In this document: positions 17,124 to 26,506 of the stretch, one piece after another | Position numbering within the stretch: the first letter of the stretch is position 1 | How the letters are laid out: each line of letters opens with the position of its first letter | Source of the DNA: an uncultured cyanobacterium | GTDB taxonomy: Bacteria > Cyanobacteriota > Cyanobacteriia > Cyanobacteriales > Chroococcidiopsidaceae | NCBI GenBank assembly: GCA_946221495.1 | Contig: CAMIFA010000007.1 | Coordinates: forward strand, 1 to 57,874 | Direction: 5' to 3' | DNA: 57,874 nucleotides | The notes under the pieces: generated by a model | The model's input: only the letters and a program-made list of their open reading frames with translations | Told to the model about the DNA's origin: nothing | Database searches by the model: none | Translations under genes and position numbers: made by a program

Positions 17124-17534
17124 ATGATAGCTAAGGGAACAAAGGTTGTATTAGCAATCTTAGTAGCAATATCAGTAATATGGATTGTTATTTCAGTCGG
17201 TGGTCTATTTCTATATGTTTATATTACTTCTCCGCCTGCGTTCACTGATAAGCAGTGTGAAGTAGTCAAGCAAAATTTTGACAAGCTAAAGGTGGGGATG
17301 ACCAAAAAGGAGGTTATCCCTCTCATTGGTGGGGAACGTAAAGTTCGTGCTATTTATAATTCTGGAAAATTCCCAGGAGAGCCACCAAGCGAACAAAAAA
17401 CCCCTTGGGAAGTTTGGGCGCTATGCAATAATCCTCAGAAATACTATGAATGGTACTTTATTGCCTTCGATACTAAGACTAACAAAGTAGTGAAAATCTT
17501 TTCAGGTGAAATCGACGATTATGGTTTTGATTAG
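17124..17534 (+). CDS. Membrane-anchored small protein with BamE/SmpA-like motif
   Basis: 136 residues from the ATG at 17124 (a TTG at 17112 would add four residues). One N-terminal hydrophobic segment (~8-35, VVLAILVAISVIWIVISVGG) anchors an extracytoplasmic part. FDKLKVGMTKKEVIPLIG matches the helix-turn signature of BamE/SmpA-OmlA folds, and the C-terminus is a beta region (WYFIAFDTKTNKVVKIFSG). Such domains often mediate envelope protein-protein contacts; the specific role is unknown. An A/G-rich stretch (GAAGAAAAC) precedes the ATG. Confidence 0.65.
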   Translation: MIAKGTKVVLAILVAISVIWIVISVGGLFLYVYITSPPAFTDKQCEVVKQNFDKLKVGMTKKEVIPLIGGERKVRAIYNSGKFPGEPPSEQKTPWEVWALCNNPQKYYEWYFIAFDTKTNKVVKIFSGEIDDYGFD

Positions 17535-17607
17535 TTGATTAATACCAAGTCTAAGTATGCGAGTACGAATTTTTTGTTTATTCACACTCAGGTTAAGAGA
17601 TTACTTA

Positions 17608-18174
17608 TTAAGACTGTTTTCTCATAGCTAGAATTTGTAATCCCTTCCTGAAAACAAAGATCAGCAATACCGATACCAAAGCTACAGTCAAGAAAGGTAC
17701 TAGAATCGCCATTATTGATAAGATGATTGCACCTAACGATTCAATTGTAGAAACAACACCATTGCCAATTCCGCCAGTAAGCGCTGTGGAAGATATGCGA
17801 GTCATACTAGTAAAAGTTTGAATAATCCCCGCAGAACCACCACCAGCGATCGCAGCCAAAGTCCATTGTACTAAAGGATCAGAGTGGGGAAGTAATGCAG
17901 CAGTGATTGAAGTCCCGACAGCGATCGCTGTGGGTGTAGAAACTGTATCTAGCAAATTATCAACCCAGGGAATGTAATAAGCCGCAATTTCGATACAAGT
18001 CGCCACAGCAAATGCTATCAGCGCTGGATAAGTCCCAATCCACTCAAAATTCGGTGCAAGTGGCAAATAGCCAGAAATAGCAGCAATACTCATTACCAAG
18101 GGTGGGACAAAAATCCGAAAACCACAAGCTGCACTTAAACCAATACCAATACCAATACTTAATAAGCTATCCAT
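17608..18174 (-). CDS. DUF4126 family membrane protein
   Basis: 188 residues and about five hydrophobic segments, beginning with LLSIGIGIGLSAACGFRIFV and VPPLVMSIAAISGYLPLAP. The glycine/alanine-rich segments (SITAALLPHSDP, AAIAGGGSAGIIQ) and the order of motifs fit DUF4126, a bacterial inner-membrane family of unknown function. ATG start. The next gene upstream on the same strand, an ABC-2 permease gene, ends ~110 bp away, so weak co-transcription is possible but not shown. Confidence 0.8.
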   Translation of the reverse strand: MDSLLSIGIGIGLSAACGFRIFVPPLVMSIAAISGYLPLAPNFEWIGTYPALIAFAVATCIEIAAYYIPWVDNLLDTVSTPTAIAVGTSITAALLPHSDPLVQWTLAAIAGGGSAGIIQTFTSMTRISSTALTGGIGNGVVSTIESLGAIILSIMAILVPFLTVALVSVLLIFVFRKGLQILAMRKQS

Positions 18175-18283
18175 ACCTGAATTTCAGCGCCAATACATAC
18201 CTTCAGCTTAGAAAAAATTATGCAGTTCATTCCCTATCACTGGAAGTATAGATGCGCGATCGCACTCCCCAAAATATCTTTTC

Positions 18284-19057
18284 CTAGTATCCGCCCAGTC
18301 TACCGCGTCGCTTAGTTTCGCGTTCAGCCCAACTGAATAAGCAAAGTCCCAAAGCAAAATATGCTATCCCATTAACTAAAGCGATCGCCAACGAAATCGG
18401 ATCTAGTATCTGTCCTCGTGCCATCAAATCACGCAGCAATCCTGCACCCGGCATCATTGGCAGCAGCAACCCTACCAACCGCATTTGTCCAGTCCAAGTT
18501 TCTGTTGGTACAGTCAGCAGAAACAACAAAGCAAACTGGAAAATGCCTAGCAACTGCTGGACTTGTTTTAGCACTAAAGATAAAGAAGCCATCGTAAACG
18601 CTAAACCATAAGCCCCCAACACCACTGTTAACAAAGGCAGCAGCAAATTAGGGGGAAATGAAAGTTGACTTCTTGTTAAGGCAATGATGATTAGCAAAAT
18701 GCTTAAGAGGATAAGCAGCTGCAACAGCAAGCTGGCTAAAGCCCTCATTAAAAACACTTTGGGGGCGCTAAACGGTGAGAGGAAGATTTGCTCTAAAGTT
18801 CCAGTTTGGGCTTCGTATTGCAAACGACCAGCAGTATCAGTGATGATAAATATCACCAACGTCCAGAGGACATAGCCAACGATAATTGCATCTAGGCGAT
18901 CGCCAAACTGCAAGTTAGGTCCCGCGATGTAACGAGCGCTGAGAAATAGTCCATAAAAAACTGCTGTAGTGATAAAAACACCGCCGATCGCCTCAGTTGG
19001 GTAGCGGGTAAATTGAATCCAATTGCGTTTCAACTCAGCTAAAAACAGTTCAAACAT
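18284..19057 (-). CDS. ABC-2 type transporter permease
   Basis: 257 residues with six predicted membrane segments (around 25-45, 55-75, 105-135, 140-165, 175-195 and 230-250) and the ABC-2 layout. LEQIFLSPFSAPKVFLMRAL is the conserved coupling-helix region found in drug, polysaccharide and lipid exporters (NodJ/DrrB-like). It forms an exporter with the ATPase encoded upstream; the two genes overlap by 8 bp. Substrate unknown. Confidence 0.9.
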   Translation of the reverse strand: MFELFLAELKRNWIQFTRYPTEAIGGVFITTAVFYGLFLSARYIAGPNLQFGDRLDAIIVGYVLWTLVIFIITDTAGRLQYEAQTGTLEQIFLSPFSAPKVFLMRALASLLLQLLILLSILLIIIALTRSQLSFPPNLLLPLLTVVLGAYGLAFTMASLSLVLKQVQQLLGIFQFALLFLLTVPTETWTGQMRLVGLLLPMMPGAGLLRDLMARGQILDPISLAIALVNGIAYFALGLCLFSWAERETKRRGRLGGY

Positions 19058-19964
19058 TGTTTCCTCGGACTAACTTTAAGAAAATTTCCGTCAGGTTAGC
19101 TTGATCTTTTTCCACCCGCACTAGAGGCAGAGGTTTAAGGACATCGAATACTTGGTAAAGTGCTTCTGGCTTTCTGAGGTAGATAGTTTTTGCCTCTACT
19201 ACGCCGCCTAAAGCCTCGATTTTATTGACTCGGTTAGGGTCAAGATAATTTTCTAACTCTAAAGTGTACGCTGTACCAGAAAACTGCCTAATTAACTGAT
19301 CTGTTGGCTTTTGAGCAATAATCTCACCTTTATTAATAATTGCCACCCGATCTGAGAGTTCTTCAGCAATATTTAGTTGATGCGTTGTCAACAGAATTGC
19401 ACATCCTTCTCTGGCAATTTCTCTAACTAACAATTTCACACTCTCTGTCGCTTCCACATCTAAACCCAAAGTTGGCTCATCTAAAAGCAAGAGCTGGGGT
19501 TGATGTATTAAAGCCACAGCTACTGCTAGTTTCTGTTGCATCCCCCGCGAGAGAGTTTGCACCGTCACACGGCGTTTTTGCCCTAGTTCAAACCGCTCTA
19601 AAAGCTCCTGACTCCGCCGCCGCGCAACTGAACGCGATAACCCCCGCAACACGCCAAAGTATTCTAGATTTTCCTCTGGAGTCAGCCGCCAGTAAAGGTT
19701 GCGGTTTCCTTCCAACACTGCACCCAGCATTCGCAGTGCTTGTGAATCTCGATGCGGGTTGCGTCCGCCAATTCTTACCCTACCCTCATCAGGTAAAATT
19801 AGCCCAGCAATCATTTTAATTGTCGTTGTTTTACCTGCGCCATTGGGACCTAAGAAAGCTAGCACCTCTTTAGCGGCAATATTCAGCGATACGTCACGCA
19901 CGGCTGTAATGGGCTTACCTTGATATCGGTAAGTCTTTTTGAGGTGATTTGCCTCCAGAATCAT
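19050..19964 (-). CDS. ABC transporter ATP-binding protein (DrrA/CcmA-like)
   Basis: 304 residues from the ATG at 19964 (a TTG four codons upstream is less likely). Walker A LGPNGAGKTTTIKMIAG (~36-52), signature LSRGMQQKLAVAVALIHQ (~135), Walker B LLLLDEPTLGLD (~157-168) and H-loop TTHQL (~189) are intact. The C-terminal ~80 residues (LELENYLDPNRVNKIEALGG ... LTEIFLKLV) are the extra domain typical of exporter ATPases. It should power the ABC-2 permease encoded next. Confidence 0.93.
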   Translation of the reverse strand: MILEANHLKKTYRYQGKPITAVRDVSLNIAAKEVLAFLGPNGAGKTTTIKMIAGLILPDEGRVRIGGRNPHRDSQALRMLGAVLEGNRNLYWRLTPEENLEYFGVLRGLSRSVARRRSQELLERFELGQKRRVTVQTLSRGMQQKLAVAVALIHQPQLLLLDEPTLGLDVEATESVKLLVREIAREGCAILLTTHQLNIAEELSDRVAIINKGEIIAQKPTDQLIRQFSGTAYTLELENYLDPNRVNKIEALGGVVEAKTIYLRKPEALYQVFDVLKPLPLVRVEKDQANLTEIFLKLVRGNNV

Positions 19965-20209
19965 AATTCCACTCAATCAATTAACTAATATGTAGGCTTG
20001 CTCACCAAAACCTACCTATCTTTAGGTTGCACTACTTTTAATATTTTTGTTTTGGCGCTGATGCTAAGAGAGCCACAGAATTGAGGCTGCAATACCACTT
20101 CAGACTTGCGCTGTGCAATTACTTGTATCTTTTCAGGTGCAGGATCACCTTTTAGTTTTCCACAAGTTTAGCTATATAAATATCTGGTCTTACAAATGAA
20201 CGAACAAGA

Positions 20210-20383
20210 ATGAAGACACTACATGAGAAAATTGATGCTGGAGAGAAAGCAGCGATCGCCCAAGCAATTGAACGACACCATAAATCAGGGGAATCGATCA
20301 GCATTATCCAAGATGGCAAGATTGTCACTTTAACCGCCGAGCAAATCCCAGCGATTCAGGATCAAGAAAGTCTAACATGGTAA
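20210..20383 (+). CDS. Short hypothetical protein (57 aa)
   Basis: An open frame starting MKTLHEKIDAGEKAAIAQAI and ending QDQESLTW. It is hydrophilic: a predicted helix, then a beta/loop part (ISIIQDGKIVTLTAEQI). It lies alone in a 509-bp spacer with normal cyanobacterial codon use, including a HIP1 site in frame. It resembles small antidote-like or regulatory proteins in size only; I do not recognise a family. A second short frame (ATGAACGAACAAGAATGA) precedes it. The rest of the 19977-20485 spacer shows nothing else. Confidence 0.45.
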   Translation: MKTLHEKIDAGEKAAIAQAIERHHKSGESISIIQDGKIVTLTAEQIPAIQDQESLTW

Positions 20384-20485
20384 CACTCGGACAATTTTAG
20401 CCTGTTTCTGCCGCCGGTATTGGCTAATTGGTAAAATTCATAGAATTTAGCTTAATTTTCCTAGATAAGCTGCTTATTCTTGCCT

Positions 20486-21001
20486 CTAAACTGCATCGAA
20501 TACAGCTGGGTATTTAACCATTCCGCTAATACCATCCAGCGTCCCTGGTACAAGTTCAAGAATCATAAATGCTTCATCTGGAACTGGAAATGGTGCTGAT
20601 AATCCTTTGGCTGTGGCAGAAGAAAACCCAAAGCGAGTATAGTAAGTCGGATGTCCAATAACTATTACAACTTTGTGTCCTAGCGTTTGGCACTCCTCTA
20701 AGCCTTCTTTTACAAGTTGAGAACCAATACCTTGATTTTGAAATTCCGGACAAACAGCTAAAGGTGCTAGCGCTAAAGCTGGAATATTGCTTTTTGACGA
20801 TTGAATAGTTATCGGACTAAATAGAATATGTCCTACTACTTTTTCATTGTTAATCGCCACTAGAGATAATCTTAGATTGAAGTTATCTGTCTGGCGGATA
20901 TTTTGAACTAATCTAGCTTCGTTTCCTTGACCAAACGCGAGTCTATTCACCTCAGAGATAACAGTATAGTCTCCAAGCGTCTCAGGGCGAATTATGATCA
21001 T
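20486..21001 (-). CDS. GNAT family N-acetyltransferase (YhbS-like)
   Basis: 171 residues. The acetyl-CoA-binding motif A is clear: LAPLAVCPEFQNQGIGSQLV (~78-97). The C-terminal VIVIGHPTYYTRFGFSSA pattern is characteristic of YhbS-type acetyltransferases. The acceptor is unknown. The gene is flanked by spacers on both sides and reads as a single transcription unit. Confidence 0.9.
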   Translation of the reverse strand: MIIIRPETLGDYTVISEVNRLAFGQGNEARLVQNIRQTDNFNLRLSLVAINNEKVVGHILFSPITIQSSKSNIPALALAPLAVCPEFQNQGIGSQLVKEGLEECQTLGHKVVIVIGHPTYYTRFGFSSATAKGLSAPFPVPDEAFMILELVPGTLDGISGMVKYPAVFDAV

Positions 21002-21079
21002 TACAATTATTATCTACACGATTAACTTTCACCTTACCCATTTAGCTATATAAGTAGCTAGCTTTTTAACAAATATTTG

Positions 21080-21775
21080 TTAATTACCACTACTAATTCT
21101 TTTAATATTGTTCTGTAATTCTATATCATTACTAATAATTTCAGAACCTATCCCTGGTTTATTAAGACTCACTTTTAAGAAGCTTGTCTCATCTTGGGTT
21201 GTAAACTTATTGTCTTTATTACTATCTCTACTAATATTTAAGAATAGTGTTTTACTATTGCGATCAAAATACCAATTGATTAAGTTAGTATTTTCTGGTG
21301 TTATCTGCTGGAGGTTCTTACCTGACAAATCAGACAAATACCCAACTTGTCCATCATACCAGGTTAAATATCCGTCTCCATCTGTATCTCTTTCAATCAT
21401 ACTAAGTATGAGAAATGACATATTTTTATTATCTTCGTCTGATAATTCAACAAAATCAAATTCCCTTATCAAGGATTTTCTACCTAGTAGAAGATGTGAT
21501 TTACCACTGAGTTTATGATAGAAAATAATGTTTGTATAAAGTACCCTTTCCGCAGAAGAATTATCATCGCCGTCTTCTAGTTTTACAGGAACCATAATAT
21601 AATCAGAATTTTCAGGAAGAAAGTTACTGTTAGATTTATCTACAACTAACTTGCCGTATTCAAATTTTGGATTTGGCTTCTGTCCTGATGATTGATTTGA
21701 ATTGTTTGTATTATTAGCACTACAGGCTGAAAAAATAATAGATAAAATGATGACTGTAGCAGTTCTCAATACCAT
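21080..21775 (-). CDS. Putative lipoprotein of unknown function
   Basis: 231 residues. The N-terminus TATVIILSIIFSACSANN contains a lipobox (FSAC, Cys at ~18), so it is probably a lipid-anchored envelope protein. An Asn/Ser-rich spacer follows. The body contains several Asp-rich stretches (ERDTDGDGYLTWYDGQVG, DSNKDNKFTTQDE) resembling EF-hand-like or calcium-loop motifs (DTDGDGYLTW), so calcium binding is possible. The pattern KSHLLLGRKSLIREFDFVEL is beta-rich. I do not recognise a named family. Confidence 0.65.
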   Translation of the reverse strand: MVLRTATVIILSIIFSACSANNTNNSNQSSGQKPNPKFEYGKLVVDKSNSNFLPENSDYIMVPVKLEDGDDNSSAERVLYTNIIFYHKLSGKSHLLLGRKSLIREFDFVELSDEDNKNMSFLILSMIERDTDGDGYLTWYDGQVGYLSDLSGKNLQQITPENTNLINWYFDRNSKTLFLNISRDSNKDNKFTTQDETSFLKVSLNKPGIGSEIISNDIELQNNIKRISSGN

Positions 21776-21849
21776 ATCAACTCAAATTAGGAATTGTTTT
21801 ACTTCTGAAAATAAATACCTTAACAAATAGAATCTTTATTTGGTATGAA

Positions 21850-22401
21850 TTAAGTTCTCGCTATTGACTTAGCCATATAAATATCTGGCTTGCCTATTCC
21901 GTTAGCATCTGGCATTACGCCGACAATGACAAAGCCTAATTTCTGGTAAAACTCGTATGGATGACAGCGCAGGTTTCTAATTTTGGCAATATGCTCAAAC
22001 ACATTAGGATAAAGATCCACACCTGCAAGCGTTGTCATATTGTCTTCGTCGTCCGTACCAACCCAAAGAGTAATACCACCACGTTCTCTCACTTGCGCTT
22101 CTAAGTCAGCAACCAAAGTACGCCCAATTCCCCTCCTCCGATACTGAGAACGCACAACTAGGGGATGTAGTTCCCATACCTTCCCGTCGTACTGTCTAAT
22201 TCCACCAATCCAGCCTAAAACTACACCACGATCATCAATTGCCACGCGGCTGATTCGATCTGCTGTAAAAGATTCTCGTACCTCTTGCAAAGCGCTATCT
22301 ATATCAGACCATGCACCCCAATGTTTGAAGCTATCAACCAATAAAGCTGCTACCTGCTGAATTCTCTTCTCGTCTTCAGGACACAGATCGATAATTTGCA
22401 T
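21850..22401 (-). CDS. GNAT family N-acetyltransferase
   Basis: 183 residues. LHPLVVRSQYRRRGIGRTLV is acetyl-CoA motif A, preceded by VAIDDRGVVLGWIGGI. Near the C-terminus YEFYQKLGFVIVGVMPD is the usual closing strand. Similar enzymes include aminoglycoside 6'-acetyltransferase-like proteins; the substrate is not known and resistance should not be assumed. The gene starts inside the 3' end of murF (26-bp overlap), so it is probably translationally coupled to it. Confidence 0.88.
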   Translation of the reverse strand: MQIIDLCPEDEKRIQQVAALLVDSFKHWGAWSDIDSALQEVRESFTADRISRVAIDDRGVVLGWIGGIRQYDGKVWELHPLVVRSQYRRRGIGRTLVADLEAQVRERGGITLWVGTDDEDNMTTLAGVDLYPNVFEHIAKIRNLRCHPYEFYQKLGFVIVGVMPDANGIGKPDIYMAKSIART

Positions 22402-23755
22402 CTTCTAGAGTGATATAACCAGCACGAAATTGGTTGACAACCCAGTCGAGTCCGACTGAATGGGAGGCTTTAAAGAGTATACGATCGCCCACTTGCACAA
22501 ATTCTTGCAACCGATCAACTAAATCGGCATGACTGGAAAAACACTCAACTGCAATACCATCAGCACCATTGGCTATTTCTGCTGCATCTGCGCCATCAAC
22601 TAAAATCAGCAGCGCATCCAAATTAAGCTGTCGCGCTTTGTTTCCTACCTCGTGGTGATATTGCCGCGATCGCTCTCCTAATTCCTTCATTGCACTTAAT
22701 ACTGCAATGTGTCGCAATCCTGGTGTTTGCGCTAATAACTCTAACGCTGCTGCCATAGCTTCTGGTGCAGCATTGTAACTTTCATCTAAGATTACTAAAT
22801 CATTGGCTAAATTATACCGTTGCGATCGCCCACCAGGAAGATCAATTTTTAAACCAGCAGCCAAGGGTGCTAAATCAATTTGCAGGACTTTTGCTACAGC
22901 TAAAGCAGCCAGGAAATTAGATGCGTTGTGACGACCTGGTAAAGGTAAAGGTAGTTGGATGCCGTCTATAGATATCTTGTTATCAAGCAACTGTCCTTGA
23001 ATGTCGCCGCCTTCTAAACCGTAAGTTAAAGTTTGCCCTTGCCAGACAGTGTTGGCGGTGGTAATTAAGCGCGAATTGTCATAGTTGAGAATTGCAATAC
23101 TATTAGAGGGCATTTGCGCTAATAATTCGCACTTAGCTTGGGCGATCGCTTCTTCAGAACCAAGCCTACCAATATGAGCTGTTCCCACATTCGTAATTAC
23201 GCCAACAGTTGGACGCACTAAATCAGTTAAAAGCGCAATTTCTCCTTTTGCCCGCATTGCCATTTCCACTACGGCATAATCATGTTCTGGCGATAGTTCT
23301 AATAAAGTTTTCGGAACACCAATTTCATTGTTGTAATTCGCCTGCGTTTTCAGCACATTTCCTTTAGTTGCTAAAACTGCGGCGATTAATTCCTTGGTTG
23401 TGGTTTTACCCACAGAACCAGTTATGCCAATTACTGGAATATTAAATTGATCGCGCCACCACCTGGCTATTTTTTGGTACGCCTGGAGAGTGTCTGGTAC
23501 TTGTAATACCGGAAGATCACTATTTGAAAATTGAAAATCAACAATTGCAGCGATCGCTCCTTTGTTGATCGCCACTGACACAAATTCATGTCCATCGAAT
23601 TTTTCACCGCGAAGAGCAACAAACACTTCACCCGGCTTCAGGCTGCGGGTATCTGTAGTGATCTTAGTGAAGCGCAATTCTCCGGAGTTAGATAAATTAA
23701 GCGGTTTGGCAGTAATAACGGCAGCTAGCTGGTTCAAGGTGGAACAACAAGGCAT
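22376..23755 (-). CDS. murF: UDP-N-acetylmuramoyl-tripeptide--D-alanyl-D-alanine ligase MurF
   Basis: 459 residues from the ATG at 23755 (MPCCSTLNQLAAV); a TTG four codons upstream is also open. It adds D-Ala-D-Ala to the UDP-MurNAc-tripeptide in the cytoplasm, the last soluble step of peptidoglycan precursor synthesis. ATP loop ITGSVGKTTTKELIAAVL (~115-132), central ligase motif VVEMAMRAKGEIA (~162), NFLAALAVAKVL (~285) and DESYNAAPEAM (~325) are present. The neighbouring GNAT gene overlaps its end. Confidence 0.96.
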   Translation of the reverse strand: MPCCSTLNQLAAVITAKPLNLSNSGELRFTKITTDTRSLKPGEVFVALRGEKFDGHEFVSVAINKGAIAAIVDFQFSNSDLPVLQVPDTLQAYQKIARWWRDQFNIPVIGITGSVGKTTTKELIAAVLATKGNVLKTQANYNNEIGVPKTLLELSPEHDYAVVEMAMRAKGEIALLTDLVRPTVGVITNVGTAHIGRLGSEEAIAQAKCELLAQMPSNSIAILNYDNSRLITTANTVWQGQTLTYGLEGGDIQGQLLDNKISIDGIQLPLPLPGRHNASNFLAALAVAKVLQIDLAPLAAGLKIDLPGGRSQRYNLANDLVILDESYNAAPEAMAAALELLAQTPGLRHIAVLSAMKELGERSRQYHHEVGNKARQLNLDALLILVDGADAAEIANGADGIAVECFSSHADLVDRLQEFVQVGDRILFKASHSVGLDWVVNQFRAGYITLEDANYRSVS

Positions 23756-23949
23756 AATCAGCGTCAAATTCCTTCAGTTGTGTCATTATCCCAGGAATTC
23801 AGTACCTGTACAGATCCCCCATTACTCCAGTTCCAGCAGACAGCACCCAAATCAAAGCCTAGATAGTGTTCTTCTCTCTTTAAGCAAATAGCAACTATGC
23901 ACGATCACCAAAACAAATTAATTGTTTGAGTGTTCCTAGTTTTTCCACT

Positions 23950-24321
23950 TTAGTGATAAAATACTGCTTTCCTAGCTGAGACATTTAAAAGCAGGTTGCT
24001 TTTGGCATCAATACTAAAGTCTTTCCCTGGTATGAAGCCTTTACCAATCAACTGTTTGTAGCAGAAGACTGTTGTAAAGCTTTTAATCTCTTGCATGACA
24101 TCAGCAGGAATAAGGTGTTCCATACTCCAAAAAACTGAGTCCCTGTCAAGCCACATTAAACGCTCAAGGCTGACGATCATTAGATGGGCGATCGCTTCAG
24201 TCGTAAACTGACTTCTAAAATGACTAATTAAGTCTTTCCCAATTTGGGAGTTCCGGGTCATCATTGCCCTAGCGATCTTGCCGATTTCTACTTCTAATTG
24301 TAAAGAAGACATACTTTGCAC
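23950..24321 (-). CDS. Hypothetical protein (123 aa)
   Basis: Mostly alpha-helical in its first 100 residues (EVEIGKIARAMMTRNSQIGK, EAIAHLMIVSLERLMWLDRD), with no signal peptide or membrane segment. The start is read as GTG at 24321 because AGAGGAG lies 5 bases upstream; an ATG three codons later is too far from that site. I do not recognise the family. It stands alone between murF and a long spacer. Confidence 0.6.
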   Translation of the reverse strand: MQSMSSLQLEVEIGKIARAMMTRNSQIGKDLISHFRSQFTTEAIAHLMIVSLERLMWLDRDSVFWSMEHLIPADVMQEIKSFTTVFCYKQLIGKGFIPGKDFSIDAKSNLLLNVSARKAVFYH

Positions 24322-24628
24322 TTTGGCTCCTCTTACGGAAGGTTGATACTTATACAGAGCTTTACAGCTTGTAGTTCTGCTAAGTATATCTAAAGAAGGA
24401 GCTAAATATACCTCAGGGGAGATGCTAAATATTTTCTTGTTTGCGTAAATAGCTATAAGCGAGATTACATACTAAACGTTAAAAGCAGCTCTTACCTTGG
24501 TAGTGAGGGGTAAAAACTGCTAATAGAAGGATATATAAATTTTAGCTGCCTGGTGAACCTAAACAGCATAAGTTTCAATACACAAGATAAGGTAGATAAA
24601 AGTTACCTGAATTAAATTCAACTTAAGT

Positions 24629-24772
24629 TTAGTGGGATTGATCGCCAGCTTTTTCGATTGTTTCGATTACTGCTAAACCGATGTAAGAACCTGCAACTAG
24701 TAGGACAACTGAATATAGATAGGCATTTACGAACATCCGCAGTGCGGTTTCAAAACAAATATATGTAGTCAT
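24629..24772 (-). CDS. 47-residue single-pass membrane micropeptide
   Basis: Reads MTTYICFETALRMF, then a hydrophobic helix (~15-36, VNAYLYSVVLLVAGSYIGLA) and a charged end VIETIEKAGDQSH. In rc the ATG is preceded by GGAGAGTTAAGTA, a fair Shine-Dalgarno. The size and layout resemble small subunits of thylakoid complexes (NDH-1, b6f, photosystems), but I cannot match it to a particular one. Apart from this frame the 24322-25127 spacer shows nothing convincing. Confidence 0.6.
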   Translation of the reverse strand: MTTYICFETALRMFVNAYLYSVVLLVAGSYIGLAVIETIEKAGDQSH

Positions 24773-25127
24773 TACTTAACTCTCCTCAAACTTGGGAATG
24801 TTGCTAGCACTTCTTTATTACTCCACACGCTGGCTGTTGATTTCCACCGAGAGATTACTAACTTTTGTCTAGTAACAATATATTACAACTGTAATTATAC
24901 GGGGTAGAGCTTGGCTTTGTTGCAAGAGCGCCAAAGCTTGTTCAAATCTTTAATTTGGCTTTTTAAATAATTTTCCGATAACTCTATTAAAACTTATGCA
25001 CTGGAAGCTAAGACAGACAAGGATTTCAACTTCTCTCTATCCTTGCAGTCATTAAGCAGAGAGTGAGGCAGAATTGTTAGTAAGTCCTGATACAGTTATT
25101 TAGTTGAATTGTTTGTTAATCAGCGCT

Positions 25128-26042
25128 TTAGACTAAACAGCGCTCAACAGTAGCAACAACTGACTGTGACAATGCAGGAAAATCATAGCCGCCTTCTAAA
25201 CCAAAAACAATTTTCTCAGTTAGTTGTAAACAATATTGGGTAAACAAGCCGTAATCTGGTGGTTGTAAGTTCATGCTGGCTAATGGATCTGCGGCATTAG
25301 CATCGTAGCCAGCACTGACAATTAATAAATCTGGCGCAAAATTAGCTAAAAACGGGATGACTTTTTGTGCAAATAGCGGTTGGTATACTGCCATTGTGCT
25401 ACCAGGAGGTAGAGGAAGATTCAAGACATTGTTATATTTACCCTGTTCCCTAGCTTCGCCTGTACCTGGATAACAAGGAAACTGATGCAGCGAACAATAA
25501 GCAATTTGGGGATGATTCTCGACAATTTCTTGCGTACCATTGCCGTGATGTACATCCCAGTCAAGAATAGCAACAGAGTTAATTCCTGGTTGTTCTAAGG
25601 CGTAGTAGGCAGCGATCGCGGCATTAGAAAATAAACAAAATCCCATACCGCGATTTTTCTCGGCATGATGTCCAGGTGGACGCGCTAATACAAAAGCTGG
25701 CTTATTTGTCGTCAGAACTACATCAACTCCATCCAACCAAGCACTTACCGCTAGCATGGCGACATCATAACTACGGCGTGAGACTGGTGTATCTGGATCT
25801 AAATAACCGCCGCCGCGTGTAGCCAGATGTTGAATAGTTTTGATGTGTTCTAGCGTATGGACTCGTTCTACAGAGGCAATTACCCTTATGTCAACTGGGG
25901 TAGGCGATCGCCATTCTAGTTGACTAGCAAAGAGCGATGCTTTGAGGGCGGTTGTAATTGCGCTCAAACGTTCTGGCTTTTCTGGATGCAGTAACCCAGT
26001 TTTATGTTCAAGAAACTGATCTGAATATATAACAGGCAACAT
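25128..26042 (-). CDS. Histone deacetylase family protein (acetylpolyamine/acetoin-type deacetylase)
   Basis: 304 residues. Zn-dependent deacetylase fold with ARPPGHHAEKNRGMGFCLFS (~130-149, catalytic His pair), the metal ligands in ILDWDVHHGNGTQEI (~165) and DLLIVSAGYDANAADPL (~237), and GLEGGYD near the end. Bacterial members remove acetyl groups from small amines or proteins. ATG start at 26042; a small hypothetical gene lies 17 bp upstream on the same strand and may be co-transcribed. Confidence 0.92.
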   Translation of the reverse strand: MLPVIYSDQFLEHKTGLLHPEKPERLSAITTALKASLFASQLEWRSPTPVDIRVIASVERVHTLEHIKTIQHLATRGGGYLDPDTPVSRRSYDVAMLAVSAWLDGVDVVLTTNKPAFVLARPPGHHAEKNRGMGFCLFSNAAIAAYYALEQPGINSVAILDWDVHHGNGTQEIVENHPQIAYCSLHQFPCYPGTGEAREQGKYNNVLNLPLPPGSTMAVYQPLFAQKVIPFLANFAPDLLIVSAGYDANAADPLASMNLQPPDYGLFTQYCLQLTEKIVFGLEGGYDFPALSQSVVATVERCLV

Positions 26043-26059
26043 AATTGAATAAATTAGCT

Positions 26060-26296
26060 TTAGTCGCGCTTCAAATCGTCTCTTAAACCATTTCCTTCAT
26101 TAAGCATTTCCGGAACTAACCCTGGATTTCCCATAAGTTCATCTGGAGGTAGTTCCCGCATCACATCGTCTATTGCTGGCGGGTGTTTAATTCTATCAAG
26201 AATTGCTGGATCTAATGCTGCTGGATCGCCTTCTGGATTTGTCTTTTCTGCTTGGCTAGGTACTTCACCAGTCATTAATTTATTCCCTAATTTCAT
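26060..26296 (-). CDS. Small acidic hypothetical protein (78 aa)
   Basis: A hydrophilic, proline-rich small protein (AEKTNPEGDPAALDPAILD, IDDVMRELPPDELMGNPG). No membrane segment or known motif; probably partly disordered. An internal ATG (MTGEVPSQ) is an alternative start. It lies 17 bp upstream of the deacetylase gene on the same strand. Unknown function. Confidence 0.6.
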   Translation of the reverse strand: MKLGNKLMTGEVPSQAEKTNPEGDPAALDPAILDRIKHPPAIDDVMRELPPDELMGNPGLVPEMLNEGNGLRDDLKRD

Positions 26297-26440
26297 TTAC
26301 TGCCTCAGCTTAAACTTCTCTATGACGACACATAAACTACCTTGGGGCTTAAATTTAAGGGGCTAGGGAGTTGGAGAAGCTAAGAAATAGGAGAATGTGC
26401 TAAGATTGTATCAGTATTTAAGACTTTATTAGCAGACAAT

Positions 26441-26449
26441 TGGTATAAT
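26441..26449 (+). promoter_or_regulatory. Extended -10 promoter candidate for gyrA
   Basis: TGGTATAAT: a consensus TATAAT at 26444-26449 with the extended TG upstream, 57 bp before the gyrA ATG. No good -35 is seen at 17-bp spacing, as expected for an extended -10 promoter. Confidence 0.5.
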
Positions 26450-26506
26450 TCTCCGTTTTTTCCCTTATAACCATCGAAATTTCAGATTTTTGGAGTTTTT
26501 TCAAGT

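Noticed and set aside
24850..24910. NtcA-type site (GTAACAATATATTAC)
   Set aside because: The spacing is GTA-N9-TAC, not N8, and there is no -10 at the right distance for the micropeptide gene.
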